Below, piece after piece: positions 26,014 to 34,257 of a DNA stretch of 64,000 bases. Below the pieces are notes generated by a model that was not told the origin of the DNA, made no database searches, and saw only the letters and a list, made by a program, of their open reading frames with translations. Source of the stretch: Seohaeicola zhoushanensis. GTDB lineage: Bacteria; Pseudomonadota; Alphaproteobacteria; Rhodobacterales; Rhodobacteraceae. The DNA lies in the NCBI RefSeq assembly GCF_014656415.1, contig NZ_BNCJ01000003.1, positions 107,098 to 171,097 of the forward strand, read 5' to 3'. Within the stretch, counting starts at the first letter, position 1, and every line of letters starts with the position of its first letter. A program made the position numbers and the translations under genes.

Positions 26014-27029
26014 TACTGCCAGCCCGGCGCGAACAGCACACCGCCATCGCGGTGCAGCGCGTTCATCCCGCGCTCGACGCCCAGAGCCGAGTTCTTGCCC
26101 AGGTTCCGGTCGAAGAACTCGCCGAAGTTGCCGACGGCCTTGATCACGTTGACCATCCAGTCGTTGGAGACGCCCATGTCCTGCCCGACGTTGCCATCGG
26201 TGCCCAGGAAGTTGCGCACGTTCGGGTCCTGCGAGGTGGCGGCCATCTCTTCGACGTTGGCCTGGGTGATGCCCATCTCCTCGGCGGTGATCATGCCCCA
26301 GTGCATCCATTGCAGCACTTCACGCAGACGCGGAGAGCCCTCGCGGATCACCGGCGCCTCGTAGGATTTCGAAATGATGTCGCTCAGGATCACATGCTCG
26401 TCCGCCTGCCCCGACCGCAGGCGCCGGATCGCCATGTAGGGCGGCTCCTGGGTGACGGCGTCGCAGCGGCCGTCGAAATACATCGGGTACATCTGGTCGC
26501 CGCCCTCCGCGGCGACGGGGGTGAAGGTCATGCCCTTGTAGGCGAAGTATTCGGCCAGGTAGCGTTCCTGCGCCGAACCGCCCAGCACGCAGATGGTCGC
26601 TCCGTCGAGGTCGTCGACCGAGGTCACGCCGCTGTCCTTGCGGACCATGAAGCCCTGCCCGGTCATCAGGTTCGGCCCGATGAAGTCATAGCCCAGCGTG
26701 GTCTCGCGCGAGATGGTCTGGGTGACCGAGCGCGACAGGATGTCGATTTCGCCGGAATCCAGCGCCGGGAACTTCTGCGGACCGGTGAGCGCCACCAGCT
26801 TCAGCTTGCTCGGGTCGCCCAGGATTGCGGCGGCCGCGGCCTTGCAGAAATCGACGTCATAGCCGCTCCATTCGCCCTTGTCGTCGAGGAAGCCCACGCC
26901 GGGCAGGTAGTTCAGCGTACCGCAGGACAACTCGCCGCGCGCCTTGATGTCGTCGAGCAGGTCCGCATGAGCGGCGGTTGCACCGGTGACGGCCAGAATG
27001 GCGGCAGCGGCGATGGTTCTTAAGGACAT
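26013..27029 (-). CDS. aapJ: amino-acid ABC transporter substrate-binding protein (AapJ type)
   Basis: 338-aa periplasmic protein with signal peptide residues 1-22 (cleavage near AAHA-D). RGELSCGTLNYLPGVGFLDDKGEWSGYDVDFCKA and DILSRSVTQTISRE match the AapJ/BztA general L-amino-acid binding family. ATG at 27029 has GGAGGG a few nt upstream. It is the first gene of the operon aapJ-Q-M-gntR-PLP decarboxylase-aapP. The actual ligand may be narrower than that of Rhizobium Aap, given the co-transcribed decarboxylase. Confidence 0.9.
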   Translation of the reverse strand: MSLRTIAAAAILAVTGATAAHADLLDDIKARGELSCGTLNYLPGVGFLDDKGEWSGYDVDFCKAAAAAILGDPSKLKLVALTGPQKFPALDSGEIDILSRSVTQTISRETTLGYDFIGPNLMTGQGFMVRKDSGVTSVDDLDGATICVLGGSAQERYLAEYFAYKGMTFTPVAAEGGDQMYPMYFDGRCDAVTQEPPYMAIRRLRSGQADEHVILSDIISKSYEAPVIREGSPRLREVLQWMHWGMITAEEMGITQANVEEMAATSQDPNVRNFLGTDGNVGQDMGVSNDWMVNVIKAVGNFGEFFDRNLGKNSALGVERGMNALHRDGGVLFAPGWQ

Positions 27030-27645
27030 GGTTCCCTCCGAGTGGTGATGCTGTTGGTAGCTTGTTCGGAACCGAATGGAAGTCCGGTTAAGCTTTGGCG
27101 ATTCCGTCATATGATATATCAAAAATCAGTTTCCGATTCCGGTCAAGATGCTGCTGGCCGACCTCGGGAACACATTCCGCCGTCTCTCCGAAATAACAAT
27201 TCGTTTCCATAGACTTGCGCCCCAAAGCTGCGTTCCATCGCAACGGGAAAGACACTCATTTCGTATGTCCGATAGCTCAGAACTTAGCCGACACACCTCG
27301 AAAATGCCCCTGACGCCGGTGGAAATTGAGGGGATTGGCGCGGCTCGAAGGCCGCGCCCACCGCCCGATAGCCCAGCAATCGGGGCGCCGATTCTGGCAA
27401 TTGGATCGCAGGTTCGCCCTGCCGCACACGTCCCACCCTGCCCGGCAATTGGTCCGGAGAATAATCTTCCAAAATCACGACCAAGAAAGACGTGTTTCTT
27501 CCTTTGAAAAACACGATCAACTCTGTCGTTATTGTGGTGTCAGGCGGCGCTGGCGGCGTGACCGGGCGGGAACATCACCCGTGACCGAACTGCCGCGCCG
27601 CCGGCCTGGCACGAAATTTCGACTGGTTTCAGCAAAGGACAGACC
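27030..27645. other. 616-bp divergent intergenic region
   Basis: No credible coding frame is present; base composition is less GC-rich than in the genes. Contents: the minus-strand aap promoter region with a palindrome (27112-27121), an 8-bp GC hairpin with loop TCGAAG at 27337-27358 that could terminate or insulate transcription, and the plus-strand promoter region of the sulfate-type operon. I recognise no riboswitch. Confidence 0.5.
27112..27121. promoter_or_regulatory. palindromic GntR operator candidate
   Basis: TGATATATCA is a perfect 10-bp palindrome 82 nt upstream of the aapJ-type start, next to a second small palindrome TCATATGA. FCD-type GntR regulators commonly bind short AT-centred palindromes, and the operon encodes one. 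A partial match (TTATATCA) lies at about 22989, upstream of the decarboxylase. Confidence 0.4.
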
Positions 27646-28794
27646 ATGCTACGCACCATCCAGATCGGCGCGCATACGCTCGCTCAGGGCCTTTTTGTCC
27701 GAAGTCTCGGCAATGGCCGGATCGAAATCGACGCGGGGGCCGAACGCATCTCCGGCTATCCGGTCGCGGCCAGCGCCGCCCTGCCGGCACGCAATCTGCG
27801 CGGCGCTCTCGTCGCCGCCGTTGCTGCCATCGCGCTTGCATTCGGCGGCAACGGACCGGCGCAGGCGCAGGACAGCGTCGAGCTCCTGAACGTCTCCTAC
27901 GACCCGACCCGCGAGTTCTATCGGGACTATAACGAACTGTTCAAGGCCTGGTGGATCGCGCAGGGCAATGCGCCGGTCAGCATCCAGCAATCGCACGGCG
28001 GCGCCGGCGCGCAGGCACGGGCGGTGATCGACGGGCTGCAGGCCAGCGTCGTCACGCTCGCCCTGTCGGCGGACATCGACGCCATCGCCGAGCGCACCGG
28101 CAAGATCCCCGCCGACTGGCAATCGCGCCGGCCGCACAACTCCTCGCCCTATACATCGACCATCGTGTTCCTCGTCCGCGAGGGCAACCCCAAGGGCATC
28201 GCGGACTGGGACGACCTCGTGACCGGCGATGTGCAGGTCATCACGCCGAACCCCAAGACTTCGGGCGGCGCGCGCTGGAACTTCCTTGCCGCCTGGGGCT
28301 ATGCCCAGCAGAACGGCCTCGATCCGCGCACCTTCGTGAGCACGCTCTACCAGAACGTGCCCGTCCTCGATACCGGCGCACGCGGTGCGACCACGACCTT
28401 CGCCCAACGTGGCGTGGGCGACGTGCTGCTGGCCTGGGAGAACGAGGCCTTCCTGGCCCTTAAGGAACTGGGCGAAGACAGTTTCGACATCGTGGTGCCG
28501 TCGGTCTCGATCCTCGCCGAACCTCCGGTGGCCCTGGTCGAGGGCAACATCACCTCGGATGCCCAGCGCGTGGTGGCCGAAGCCTATCTGGAGCATCTCT
28601 ACAGCCCCGAGGCCCAGGCGCTGGCGCTCAAGCACTTCTACCGCGCCTGGGACCACTCGGCCGCCGCGCCCGAGGATTCCGCCCGCTTCCCCCAGGTGAA
28701 ACTGGTGAACATCGCCGATTTCGGCGGCTGGCCGGTGGTGCAGAAGGAATATTTCGGCGACGGCGGCATCTTCGACCAGATCTACAAGGAGTAA
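27646..28794 (+). CDS. sulfate/thiosulfate ABC transporter substrate-binding protein with N-terminal extension
   Basis: 382 aa. From about residue 76 it is a typical Sbp/CysP protein: VSYDPTREFYRDYNELF, SHGGAGAQ, SPYTSTIVFLVREGNPKG and PKTSGGARWN are sulfate-site and family signatures. The signal-peptide-like hydrophobic stretch is at about residues 54-74, preceded by some 50 extra residues (MLRTIQIGAHTLAQ... RIEIDAGAERISGYPV) that look like a small beta-rich domain. No alternative start codon lies nearer the signal, and AAAGGAC precedes ATG 27646, so the extension seems to be translated. It heads the sulfate-type transporter operon. Confidence 0.85.
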   Translation: MLRTIQIGAHTLAQGLFVRSLGNGRIEIDAGAERISGYPVAASAALPARNLRGALVAAVAAIALAFGGNGPAQAQDSVELLNVSYDPTREFYRDYNELFKAWWIAQGNAPVSIQQSHGGAGAQARAVIDGLQASVVTLALSADIDAIAERTGKIPADWQSRRPHNSSPYTSTIVFLVREGNPKGIADWDDLVTGDVQVITPNPKTSGGARWNFLAAWGYAQQNGLDPRTFVSTLYQNVPVLDTGARGATTTFAQRGVGDVLLAWENEAFLALKELGEDSFDIVVPSVSILAEPPVALVEGNITSDAQRVVAEAYLEHLYSPEAQALALKHFYRAWDHSAAAPEDSARFPQVKLVNIADFGGWPVVQKEYFGDGGIFDQIYKE

Positions 28795-29637
28795 ATGATG
28801 AGGGCTGGCATTCTCCGCTCGCCCTCACCCCTTCCGGGGTTCGGGCTGAGCTTCGGAATCATTATGGCAATCCTGTCCATCGTGGTCCTGCTCCCCATCG
28901 GCGCGCTGCTGGGGCGCGGGTTGATGATCGGTCCCGCAGACCTATGGAGCATGGTGAATTCGCGCCGGATCTGGTCGGCGCTGGCGCTTTCCTTCCGCGC
29001 GGCGCTGGTCGCCTCACTGTTCAACCTCGTCTTCGGGTTGCTTCTGGCCTGGGTGCTGGTGCGCTACCGGTTCTGGGGACGCCGGTTCATCGATGCGGCG
29101 GTGGACCTGCCTTTCGCCCTTCCGACGGCAGTCGCGGGCATCGCCCTGACCGCGCTCTATGCCCCGAACGGCCCTTTCGGCCAGGCGCTGGCGCCGCTCG
29201 GCATCCGAGTCGCCTACACCGAGGCGGGGATCTGGGTCGCGCTGGTCTTCATCGGGCTGCCCTTCGTGGTGCGCACCGTTCAGCCGGTGATCGAGCAGCT
29301 CGAACCGGACCTCGAGGAAGCCAGCGCCACGCTCGGAGCGCGCCGCCCCTACACGCTGCGCCGGGTGGTCCTGCCGACGCTGACGCCGGCGCTGCTCACC
29401 GGCTTCGCGCTCTGCCTGGCGCGCTCGGTCGGAGAATACGGTTCGGTCATCTTCATCGCCGGCAACATCCCGAACGTGACCGAGATCGCGCCACTGCTGA
29501 TCGTGATCCGCCTCGAGGAATACAACTACGACGCCGCGGCCGCGATCGGGATCGCCATGCTGCTGATCTCCTTCGCCATGCTGCTCGCCATCAACGCGAT
29601 CCAGGTCTGGAGCCGGCGGAGGATCGGTCTTGTCTGA
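28795..29637 (+). CDS. cysT: sulfate ABC transporter permease, CysT type
   Basis: 280-aa inner-membrane permease with six helices. The DLPFALPTAVAGIALTALYAP segment and the EAA loop EASATLGARRPYTLRRVVLP are typical CysT/CysU features. Two adjacent ATGs (28795 and 28798) follow the binding-protein stop directly. It forms the transmembrane heterodimer with CysW. Confidence 0.92.
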   Translation: MMRAGILRSPSPLPGFGLSFGIIMAILSIVVLLPIGALLGRGLMIGPADLWSMVNSRRIWSALALSFRAALVASLFNLVFGLLLAWVLVRYRFWGRRFIDAAVDLPFALPTAVAGIALTALYAPNGPFGQALAPLGIRVAYTEAGIWVALVFIGLPFVVRTVQPVIEQLEPDLEEASATLGARRPYTLRRVVLPTLTPALLTGFALCLARSVGEYGSVIFIAGNIPNVTEIAPLLIVIRLEEYNYDAAAAIGIAMLLISFAMLLAINAIQVWSRRRIGLV

Positions 29638-29683
29638 CCTGTCCGCCGCGCGCCGCGACAACGCCCTTTCCACGGAGCCATGA

Positions 29684-30547
29684 ATGTCCGTCGTCCCCCT
29701 CTCGCGCCCTGTGCCGGTCACGACCGAACCGCGCCCGACCCGCCACCTGCTGATCGGCCTGGCCGTCGGCTTTGTCGCCCTGTTCCTCTTTGCCCCGCTC
29801 GTCACCGTCTTCGCCGAGGCGCTGCGGCAGGGCTGGGTCGCCTCGGTGCAGGCACTGGCCTCGCCCGATGCGCGCTCGGCGATCAGGCTCACGCTGATCG
29901 TCGCTGCGATCACCGTGCCGCTGAACGCGGTCTTCGGCATCGCTGCGGCCTGGGCCATCACCAAGTTCGACTTCCGCGGCAAGGCCTTCCTCATCACCCT
30001 CATCGACCTGCCCTTCTCGGTCTCGCCAGTTGTCGCGGGCCTCGCGCTCATCCTGCTGGTCGGCGCCAACTCTTCCTTCGGAGCCTGGCTGGCGGCAAAC
30101 GATCTCAAGATCGTCTTTGCCTTCCCCGGCATCGTGCTCGCCACGATGTTCGTGACCTTCCCCTTCGTCGCCCGCGAGCTGATCCCCGTGATGGTCGAAC
30201 AGGGCCGCGCCGAGGAAGAGGCCGCGCTGACCCTTGGCGCGTCCGGCTGGCGCAGCTTCTTCACCGTAACGCTGCCCAATATCCGCTGGGCGCTGCTCTA
30301 CGGCGTGCTGCTCTGCAACGCCCGCGCCATGGGCGAGTTCGGCGCAGTTGCCGTCGTCTCGGGCAAGATCCGCGGCGAGACCACGACCATGCCGATCATG
30401 ATCGAGATGCTCTACAACGAATATCTCTCCGTTGCGGCCTTCTCACTCGCCGCCGTGCTGGCGTTGCTCGCCCTGCTGACCCTGCTTCTGAAATCCCTGC
30501 TCGAATGGCGCCATGCAGACCTGCTGGCGGCCACCCGGCGTCACTGA
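29684..30547 (+). CDS. cysW: sulfate ABC transporter permease, CysW type
   Basis: 287-aa permease. [34 protein letters not shown] and the EAA loop [21 protein letters not shown] mark CysW. ATG at 29684 has CGGAG upstream; another ATG four bases earlier is out of frame. It partners CysT in the membrane. Confidence 0.92.
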   Translation: MSVVPLSRPVPVTTEPRPTRHLLIGLAVGFVALFLFAPLVTVFAEALRQGWVASVQALASPDARSAIRLTLIVAAITVPLNAVFGIAAAWAITKFDFRGKAFLITLIDLPFSVSPVVAGLALILLVGANSSFGAWLAANDLKIVFAFPGIVLATMFVTFPFVARELIPVMVEQGRAEEEAALTLGASGWRSFFTVTLPNIRWALLYGVLLCNARAMGEFGAVAVVSGKIRGETTTMPIMIEMLYNEYLSVAAFSLAAVLALLALLTLLLKSLLEWRHADLLAATRRH

Positions 30548-30560
30548 GAAAGGATCGACC

Positions 30561-31268
30561 ATGAACATCGAGATCGAGGAACTGGCCAAGGAATTCGGCA
30601 CCGAGCGGGCGCTCTACCCGGTGTCGATCTCCATCCCCTCCGGCGCGCTGATCGCGCTTCTGGGGCCGTCCGGATCGGGCAAGACGACGCTGCTGCGGAT
30701 CCTCGCCGGGCTGGAATTTCCAACCTCGGGGCGCGTGCTCTTCGGCGGGCAGGATGCCACCGGGCTTTCGGTGCAGGAGCGGCGCGCGGGCTTCGTATTC
30801 CAGCACTATGCCCTGTTCAAGCACATGACGGTCTTCGAGAATGTCGCCTACGGGCTGCGCGCGCGTCCCCGCAAGGAGCGGCCGACCGAGGCCGAGATTG
30901 CCCGCCGCGTGAACCGGCTGCTCGACCTGATCCAGCTGCCCGACATCGGCGGCCGCTATCCCAATCAGCTCTCGGGGGGGCAGCGTCAGCGGGTGGCCCT
31001 GGCCCGCGCGCTGGCCATCGAACCGCGCATGTTGCTGCTCGACGAACCCTTCGGCGCGCTCGACGCCAAGGTCCGCAAGGAACTCCGCCAGGGCCTGCGC
31101 GAGATCCACGACCGGACCGGCCTCACCACCGTCTTCGTCACCCACGACCAGGACGAGGCGATGGAGATCGCCGATCTCGTCGTCTTCATGTCGAAGGGCC
31201 ACATCGAGCAGATGAGCGTCATGCCCCCCGCCGGAAAGGCCCGCGCCGTGCCGGTTGCGCCGCGATAG
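30561..31268 (+). CDS. cysA: sulfate-type ABC transporter ATP-binding protein, short form
   Basis: 235-aa ABC ATPase: Walker [32 protein letters not shown], signature LSGGQRQR, Walker [14 protein letters not shown]-loop THDQDEA. CysA proteins are normally about 330-360 aa with a C-terminal TOBE regulatory domain. Here the protein stops about 20 residues after the H-loop region with an unrelated tail. The downstream DNA does not continue a TOBE domain in another frame, so this looks like a real deletion, not a frameshift. The nucleotide-binding domain is complete, so transport may still work. Confidence 0.88.
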   Translation: MNIEIEELAKEFGTERALYPVSISIPSGALIALLGPSGSGKTTLLRILAGLEFPTSGRVLFGGQDATGLSVQERRAGFVFQHYALFKHMTVFENVAYGLRARPRKERPTEAEIARRVNRLLDLIQLPDIGGRYPNQLSGGQRQRVALARALAIEPRMLLLDEPFGALDAKVRKELRQGLREIHDRTGLTTVFVTHDQDEAMEIADLVVFMSKGHIEQMSVMPPAGKARAVPVAPR

Positions 31269-31292
31269 CGCGGGTTGCCGCCCGGCGGATTT

Positions 31293-31339
31293 GGCAGCGC
31301 GTTGGGGGCACATCCTGACGCGCCCCCACGCGGCTGCCA
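31293..31339 (+). terminator. long hairpin after the cysA-type gene
   Basis: GGCAGCGCGTTGGGGGC pairs with GCCCCCACGCGGCTGCC apart from small bulges, over a loop of about 12 nt. It lies between the convergent cysA-type and TSUP genes. No T-tract is present. Confidence 0.5.
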
Positions 31340-31372
31340 TTGACGCCTGCCTGGCCAGGGACCATGCGCGCT

Positions 31373-32122
31373 TCACCTGAGGAAGAAAACCACCGTCATC
31401 GCCGCGCCCACCGCCGTGATGAACAGCCTCAGCAACGCCGGGTTGGTGATATGGCGGGACAGCGCCGCCCCCAGGTAGCCCCCGACCGCACAGGCTGCCC
31501 CGAGCACCAGCGCATGTTCCCAGGCGATCAGCCCCGCACCGATGTAGAGCACCACCGAGACCAGCGAGAGCACCGCCGAGACCAGGTTCTTCAGCCCGTT
31601 CATTTCCCTGAGATCGGTCAGGCCCAGAAAGCCGAGCGCGGCGAGCAGCAGGATCCCGACACCGCCGTTGAAATATCCGCCATAGGTGGTGACGGCAGTC
31701 AGCACACCGGCGGCCACGGCCCGCCCCGGCGCACCGAACCCTCTGCGCGCCAGCACCGCGGTGATCCTGGGGCCAGAGGCGAAGATCACCGTCGCGAAGG
31801 CAAGAAGCCAGGGCACGACGCCCTCGAAGACCTCGCCGGGCGTCACCAGCAGCAGCAGCGCGCCAAGAACGCCCCCGGCCGTCGCGGTACCGAGCACCAG
31901 CGCCAGCGGCAGGCTCCGACTGGCCCGGATGTCATGGCGAAACGCCCAGGCGCTGCCGATATAGCCGGGCAAGGCGGCAAGCGTCGCCGTCGCATTGGCG
32001 GTGATCGGCGGAACGCCGGCCCAGACCAGCGCCGGAAACGACAGGAAGGTGCCGCCCCCCGCCACCGCGTTAAGGGCTCCGGCCGCCAGACCGGCGAGAA
32101 TAAGCGTGAGAATCGTGAGCAT
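31373..32122 (-). CDS. TSUP family (TauE/SafE) membrane transporter
   Basis: 249 aa with about eight hydrophobic helices. The repeated family motif AGLAAGALNAVAGGGTFLSFPALVWAG at the N-terminus and GGYFNGGVGILLLAALG in the second half identify TauE/SafE anion permeases, which export sulfite, sulfoacetate or related organosulfur anions. It is divergent from a GntR regulator. Its neighbour, a sulfate-type importer, supports a sulfur-anion role, but the direct link is inferred. Confidence 0.88.
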   Translation of the reverse strand: MLTILTLILAGLAAGALNAVAGGGTFLSFPALVWAGVPPITANATATLAALPGYIGSAWAFRHDIRASRSLPLALVLGTATAGGVLGALLLLVTPGEVFEGVVPWLLAFATVIFASGPRITAVLARRGFGAPGRAVAAGVLTAVTTYGGYFNGGVGILLLAALGFLGLTDLREMNGLKNLVSAVLSLVSVVLYIGAGLIAWEHALVLGAACAVGGYLGAALSRHITNPALLRLFITAVGAAMTVVFFLR

Positions 32123-32169
32123 CTTGCACCTGCACCGAGAATCGATGCCGGGGTGTTGTCTATTGCTCG

Positions 32170-32192
32170 ATTGGTCTGCAAATTGGTCTGCA
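32170..32192. promoter_or_regulatory. tandem 11-bp direct repeat, operator candidate
   Basis: ATTGGTCTGCA occurs twice (32170-32180 and 32182-32192) with a 12-bp period, in the 77-bp gap between the divergent TSUP and GntR genes. Its position suggests an operator for the GntR regulator covering both promoters. Confidence 0.5.
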
Positions 32193-32199
32193 TGACGGG

Positions 32200-32904
32200 A
32201 TGTTCGACATGAGCCGGATCACGGCCAGCACGGCGCTCGCGCAATTGCGCGATGTGCTCGACCGGCTGGCGCCGCACCCCGGCGACCGGCTGCCGACCGA
32301 ACGCGAGCTGAGTCTTCAGATGGGATGCAGCCGCCAGACCCTGCGGCTGGCGCTAGCCCGGCTCGAGGAAGAGGGCGAGATCTGGCGGATGGTGGGCAAG
32401 GGCACCTTCCGGGGCCGCCCCCCGCTTGGCCATTCGATCCGCGAGACGGTTCTGCTCCAGGCCGCCTCGGCCGAGCAGCTCATGCAGGCAAGGTTGATGA
32501 TCGAACCCGCCATCGCCGGCGAAGCGGCGAAGCGCGCCAGCTCGGCCGAAGTGGACTATTTGACGCGCCGGGTCGAGGCCGGGCGGCGGGCGTCCAGCCG
32601 CTCGGAAGCCGAGGCCGCCGACGCGCAGTTTCACCGGGGCGTGGCCGAGGTGGCCGCGAACCCGGTGCTGGCCGGGCTGCTGGCCTACCTCGCCGAGGCG
32701 AGGCGCCGCGCGGCCTGGCAGCACGAATGGGACCGGACCTATCGCCGGATCGGAGTCGAGGAATTCACCGGCCTGCACAGCGACCAGCACGCCGCCGTGG
32801 TGGCCGCGATCGCCGAGGGCGATGCAGGCGCCGCCGAGCAGGAGATGCGCCGCCACCTGGAAACCATCGCAACGGCCATGCGCCGCGACCGGCCTTCGGG
32901 CTGA
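32200..32904 (+). CDS. FadR/GntR family regulator (FCD domain)
   Basis: 234 aa. GntR winged HTH: LAPHPGDRLPTERELSLQMGCSRQTLRLALARLEEEGEI at about residues 24-62. An FCD-type all-helical domain follows, with EAEAADAQFHRGVAEVAANP and LHSDQHAAVVAAIAEGD carrying the usual metal-binding histidines. ATG at 32200 is used; ATG at 32209 is a possible alternative. It probably controls the divergent TSUP gene through the tandem repeat just upstream. Confidence 0.87.
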   Translation: MFDMSRITASTALAQLRDVLDRLAPHPGDRLPTERELSLQMGCSRQTLRLALARLEEEGEIWRMVGKGTFRGRPPLGHSIRETVLLQAASAEQLMQARLMIEPAIAGEAAKRASSAEVDYLTRRVEAGRRASSRSEAEAADAQFHRGVAEVAANPVLAGLLAYLAEARRRAAWQHEWDRTYRRIGVEEFTGLHSDQHAAVVAAIAEGDAGAAEQEMRRHLETIATAMRRDRPSG

Positions 32905-32929
32905 CCTGCCCGGCTCTGCGGCAAACCAG

Positions 32930-33154
32930 TCAATGCCGCGCTGGCAGGCGCGACGGCCGGCGGCGACGGCAATCCACGCAGGCGGTCACGCCGCCCGCCG
33001 ACGCGGGCAGAGAAGACCCACAGCGCCGGCATGACAGGCGGATCACCGGAACCGCCGGAAACAGGCTGCGCCGGCAGCCGGGACATCGATGCGCGGCCGC
33101 CCGCGGAATGGCTTCCGCGCAGGACGGGCAATGGGTGGGAAGTCGATCTTGCAT
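32930..33154 (-). CDS. possible small zinc-ribbon protein
   Basis: 74 codons starting with ATG at 33154. Four CxxC pairs (CPSC, CPGC, CRRC, CVDC) are evenly spread over about 50 residues, which is the pattern of a double zinc ribbon and unlikely by chance in a shadow frame. The rest is Arg-rich. No strong SD is visible (GAGAGCG lies just upstream). It fills most of an otherwise empty 392-bp gap (32905-33296). Function unknown. Confidence 0.45.
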   Translation of the reverse strand: MQDRLPTHCPSCAEAIPRAAAHRCPGCRRSLFPAVPVIRLSCRRCGSSLPASAGGVTACVDCRRRRPSRLPARH

Positions 33155-33296
33155 GTCGCTCTCGCATCTCGGGGATTAGGGGCGCCGGCGCACCGGCAGA
33201 CGCAACCCGGAAGGAGAGCCCCGGTCTCAGGACCGCGCCACTCTCCCTCCGGGCGGGACATGGGCCTCGTCGAGACCTCGCGCTCCGGTCGTCATG

Positions 33297-33734
33297 TCAC
33301 GCCGCGCCCGCGCCGGTACCGGACCCGGCCACCCTCAGGACCCTCAGCACACGGGTCTCTCCGCCCCGCGTCTGCCACGGCAGCGAGGCCCCTTCGGCCA
33401 GCCCGATCAGGGCCACGCCGATCGGTGTCAGTACCGAGATCAATCCGCGCGAAATGTCGGCCTCCTCCGGGAAGACCGGCGTCACCGTCTTCTCCTCCCC
33501 GGAGACTTCGTCCAGGTAGGTGACCGCGCGGCCCATGCTCACGACATTCACCGGCAGCCGCGCCGCGGACACGATCCTGGCGCGGCCAAGCTCCTCCAGC
33601 AACTGGTCAGCCAGCTCGGGCGTGCGGTTGTATGCGCCCTCGGCCAGGGCTTCGAGACGTTCCAGCGTCTCCTCGGCGATCACGATCTTCGCCCGCCGCG
33701 CGGTGCGGCCGGATATTCTCTGTGACTTGTTCAT
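33297..33734 (-). CDS. rnk: nucleoside diphosphate kinase regulator (Rnk), GreA/GreB-like
   Basis: 145 aa. The short N-terminal helical region (LERLEALAEGAYNRTPELADQLLEEL) and the GreA/GreB C-terminal FKBP-like domain (VSMGRAVTYLDEVSGEEKTVTPVFP ... ISVLTPIGVALIGLAEG) match Rnk, an RNA-polymerase-binding protein. ATG at 33734 is chosen because AAGGAG sits 6 nt upstream; the ATGs at 33740 and 33761 have no suitable SD. It lies downstream of a diverged paralogue. Confidence 0.88.
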   Translation of the reverse strand: MNKSQRISGRTARRAKIVIAEETLERLEALAEGAYNRTPELADQLLEELGRARIVSAARLPVNVVSMGRAVTYLDEVSGEEKTVTPVFPEEADISRGLISVLTPIGVALIGLAEGASLPWQTRGGETRVLRVLRVAGSGTGAGAA

Positions 33735-33792
33735 TGCCATCTCCTTTTCGCCTTTCGGCATGTTCGATTGTCTTGCGGACCCTGCCGCCCGG

Positions 33793-34257
33793 TCAGGCGG
33801 CGTCATCCCCCTGTGGCGGAGTCACATCCAGCACGACGACGGTGTCGATCTCGCCGTCGTCCCGCAGCAGCGGGGTCTTCTGCAGCACGCGCATCCCGAT
33901 CAGGGTCGCCCCCAGCAGCGAGGCCACCAGGATACGCCCCGGCAACGGCATCGCCTGCATCGAAAGCTCGCCCGAACGCGCGCCTTCGCCGCTGATCATG
34001 TACGTGACGATACTCCCGGCCACGACCAGACCGGCCGGCGCCGGCTCGGGCGCACCGCGCGCCGAGCGCAGCTTGTGGCGCAGCAGACCGTCGAGGATCG
34101 ACGGGTTCGGCGCGTGGCGCGTTGCCTTGTTGTCAAGCAGCCGCTCGATGCCCAGCCGGTCGGCTACGGTCAGGTGATAGGCCCCTGGCTCGAAGTGGTC
34201 ATGGGCCGTACGAGGGGACCCGCCGAAGGACGGGTAGTGGATCTTGTTGATGGACAT
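33793..34257 (-). CDS. Rnk/GreA-like paralogue (diverged)
   Basis: 154 aa. It has the same architecture as its downstream neighbour: an N-terminal DRLGIERLLDN segment, then a GreA/B-type C-terminal domain recognisable in AGSIVTYMISGEGARSGELSMQ and GRILVASLLGATLIGMRVLQKTPL. Divergence is high, so assignment rests on matching pattern and tandem position. ATG at 34257 has GGGAGA 7 nt upstream. It probably arose by duplication and is transcribed with rnk (58-nt gap). Confidence 0.65.
   Translation of the reverse strand: MSINKIHYPSFGGSPRTAHDHFEPGAYHLTVADRLGIERLLDNKATRHAPNPSILDGLLRHKLRSARGAPEPAPAGLVVAGSIVTYMISGEGARSGELSMQAMPLPGRILVASLLGATLIGMRVLQKTPLLRDDGEIDTVVVLDVTPPQGDDAA

Noticed and set aside
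27148-27507. A 119-codon frame in the intergenic region upstream of the sulfate-type operon
   Set aside because: No start context, atypical codon use and no similarity; the stretch is better read as regulatory DNA.
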